Assembly: GCF_019264485.1 (NCBI RefSeq)
Contig: NZ_JAHVAA010000011.1
Location: 124,001-188,000 of the forward strand
Reading direction: 5' to 3'
DNA from: Sediminibacterium sp.
GTDB lineage: Bacteria; Bacteroidota; Bacteroidia; Chitinophagales; Chitinophagaceae
Length of the DNA: 64,000 nt
Below are positions 63,016 to 64,000 of the stretch, piece by piece; positions within the stretch are counted from its first letter, which is position 1, and each line of letters opens with the position of its first letter. The notes below the pieces were generated by a model. It saw only the letters and a program-made list of their open reading frames with translations. It searched no databases and was not told where the DNA came from. The position numbers were made by a program, and so were the translations under genes.

Positions 63016-64000
63016 ATGCAGTTGTTTTTCTGGTTACTAGTATTTTTTGTTGTTTACGCATACTTCGGATATCCGTTAGTATTAGTCCTTTTAAATAAGT
63101 TGCTGCCTTATATCAGAAAAAATCAAACAATTTCTGAAATTGCGATAAGTGAATGGCCTACAGTTGATCTTTTAATTGCGGCGTATAATGAAGGGAAAAT
63201 AATTGAAGCAAAAATACTAAATGCCATTTCCTTAGATTATCCCATCGATAAATATAATATCTATATAGCCTCCGACGGATCTACTGATCAAACTAACGAC
63301 ATAGTAAAAAAACTGGCTAAACAATATCATAATGTTCATTTACTCGAATTTCCACGAACAGGTAAATCTGGGATATTAAATGCTGCTATAAAATCTTTGA
63401 AGGGAGATATCGTTGTTTTTTCTGATGCTAATACTGAGTATGCAAATGATTCAATAAAAAAATTGGTATCAAACTTTGCCAGAACTTGTGTTGGATGTGT
63501 ATGCGGACGCTTGATTTATAGAAATCCAGGTCAGGTAGTAAGTGGAGTTGGGGAAAGTTTCTATTGGCGTTATGAGACAACTCTAAAAAAACTGGAAAGT
63601 AATATTGGATATATAGCCGGAGCAAATGGTGCTATCTATGCCATACGTAGAAAGTTATTTACACCATTTCCTAAGAATACGATTAATGACGACTTTACCT
63701 TATCCATGAAAATTGTTGCAAATGGTCATAGAAGTATATATGATGATACTGCAATTGGATATGAAGATGTAGCTCCGTCAATGGAGTCAGAATTCAAGCG
63801 TCATGTAAGAGATGGTGCCGGACACTATATAGCGATTATTCACTTATTGAAATTGTTGAACCCTTTATTGGGTATTCGATCTTTTATATATTGCTCACAC
63901 AGAATTATACGATGGGCAATCCCTTTTTTACTGATTATTCTTGTATATATAAACTATCAACTGATTGAAAGCCCTCTGTATGAGTTTATTTTTTATTCTC
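63016..64000 (+). CDS. Membrane glycosyltransferase family 2, 3' end outside window
   Basis: 328 codons are visible. It has an N-terminal TM helix (MQLFFWLLVFFVVYAYFGYP), VDLLIAAYNEGKIIEAKI, ASDGSTDQT (first Asp motif), FSDANTEY (DxN-type metal motif), GANGAIYAIRR, DDFTLSMKI as the acidic catalytic pair, and RHVRDGAGHY in the QxxRW position. More TM helices begin at about 295. The architecture is that of processive cellulose-synthase/NodC-like or EPS transferases. It is in the same direction as the locus but behind a terminator; no TAnnTTTG box was recognised in the 120-nt gap. Confidence 0.88.
   Translation, partial: MQLFFWLLVFFVVYAYFGYPLVLVLLNKLLPYIRKNQTISEIAISEWPTVDLLIAAYNEGKIIEAKILNAISLDYPIDKYNIYIASDGSTDQTNDIVKKLAKQYHNVHLLEFPRTGKSGILNAAIKSLKGDIVVFSDANTEYANDSIKKLVSNFARTCVGCVCGRLIYRNPGQVVSGVGESFYWRYETTLKKLESNIGYIAGANGAIYAIRRKLFTPFPKNTINDDFTLSMKIVANGHRSIYDDTAIGYEDVAPSMESEFKRHVRDGAGHYIAIIHLLKLLNPLLGIRSFIYCSHRIIRWAIPFLLIILVYINYQLIESPLYEFIFYS

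Noticed and set aside
1..64000. CRISPR arrays, insertion sequences, complete phage
   Set aside because: No regularly spaced identical repeats with unique spacers, no transposase and no phage structural genes were seen.

Overview
The window looks like the chromosome of a Bacteroidota bacterium, most likely a gliding, T9SS-bearing member near the Chitinophagaceae. The grounds are a GldJ-type lipoprotein, adjacent PorU and PorV, TonB receptor biology, DUF983, promoters with the Bacteroidota -7 consensus TAnnTTTG, almost no Shine-Dalgarno sites, and many family-typical intergenic palindromes. No rRNA, complete tRNA, CRISPR array or transposase was seen.

Region 1 (1-2775) is very AT-rich. It holds a truncated PD-(D/E)XK nuclease, an unexplained 150-nt nested hairpin, and a coupled pair of DNA-binding proteins. 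It stops abruptly at a 3' fragment of a tRNA gene (Ser-like) followed by that gene's terminator. I read it as one end of an integrated mobile element whose other end lies left of the window. Region 2 (2818-8472) has a HEPN/MNT toxin-antitoxin pair whose HEPN gene is frameshifted. It also has a TonB-dependent receptor and a surface lipoprotein, each behind four 7-mers at exact 11-bp spacing; these look like PHO boxes, so the pair is probably a phosphate-starvation uptake unit. Region 3 (8573-19337) is core genome: a GIY-YIG protein, DUF983, murF, gldJ, porU, porV and ispF, separated by several families of palindromic and dispersed repeats.

Region 4 (19525 to the right edge) is a surface-polysaccharide locus of more than 44 kb, entirely on the + strand. 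It begins with nucleotide-sugar genes (UDP-HexNAc dehydrogenase, gmd, fcl), then export genes (Wza-like SLBB protein, Wzz-like protein). A pseudaminic-acid-type pathway follows (PseB, an RmlD-like reductase, PseC, PseG, PseH, PseI), interrupted by two cassettes. One holds two SGNH proteins, a carbamoyltransferase and two microproteins, followed by a NeuB-SpsF fusion. The other is a mini fatty-acid-type set (ACP, ketoreductase, metallo-hydrolase, ketosynthase III, AMP-ligase) that could make a 3-hydroxyacyl substituent for the sugar. Next come a flippase, glycosyltransferases, a methyltransferase and an acetyltransferase.

A seven-gene set at 48.7-54.3 kb (HpcH/HpaI aldolase, KdsB-like cytidylyltransferase, 2-hydroxyacid dehydrogenase, Gfo/Idh/MocA oxidoreductase, SIS isomerase, IMPase-like phosphatase, cyclase-family hydrolase) has the parts for a second CMP-activated keto-deoxy sugar made by an aldolase instead of a PEP-dependent synthase. 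The locus ends with a GNAT-like protein, a polysaccharide deacetylase, a Wzy-like polymerase, glycosyltransferases, and a radical-SAM gene with its own promoter and a strong terminator. A final GT2 gene runs off the edge. No initiating phosphoglycosyltransferase is present, so the locus probably continues to the right.
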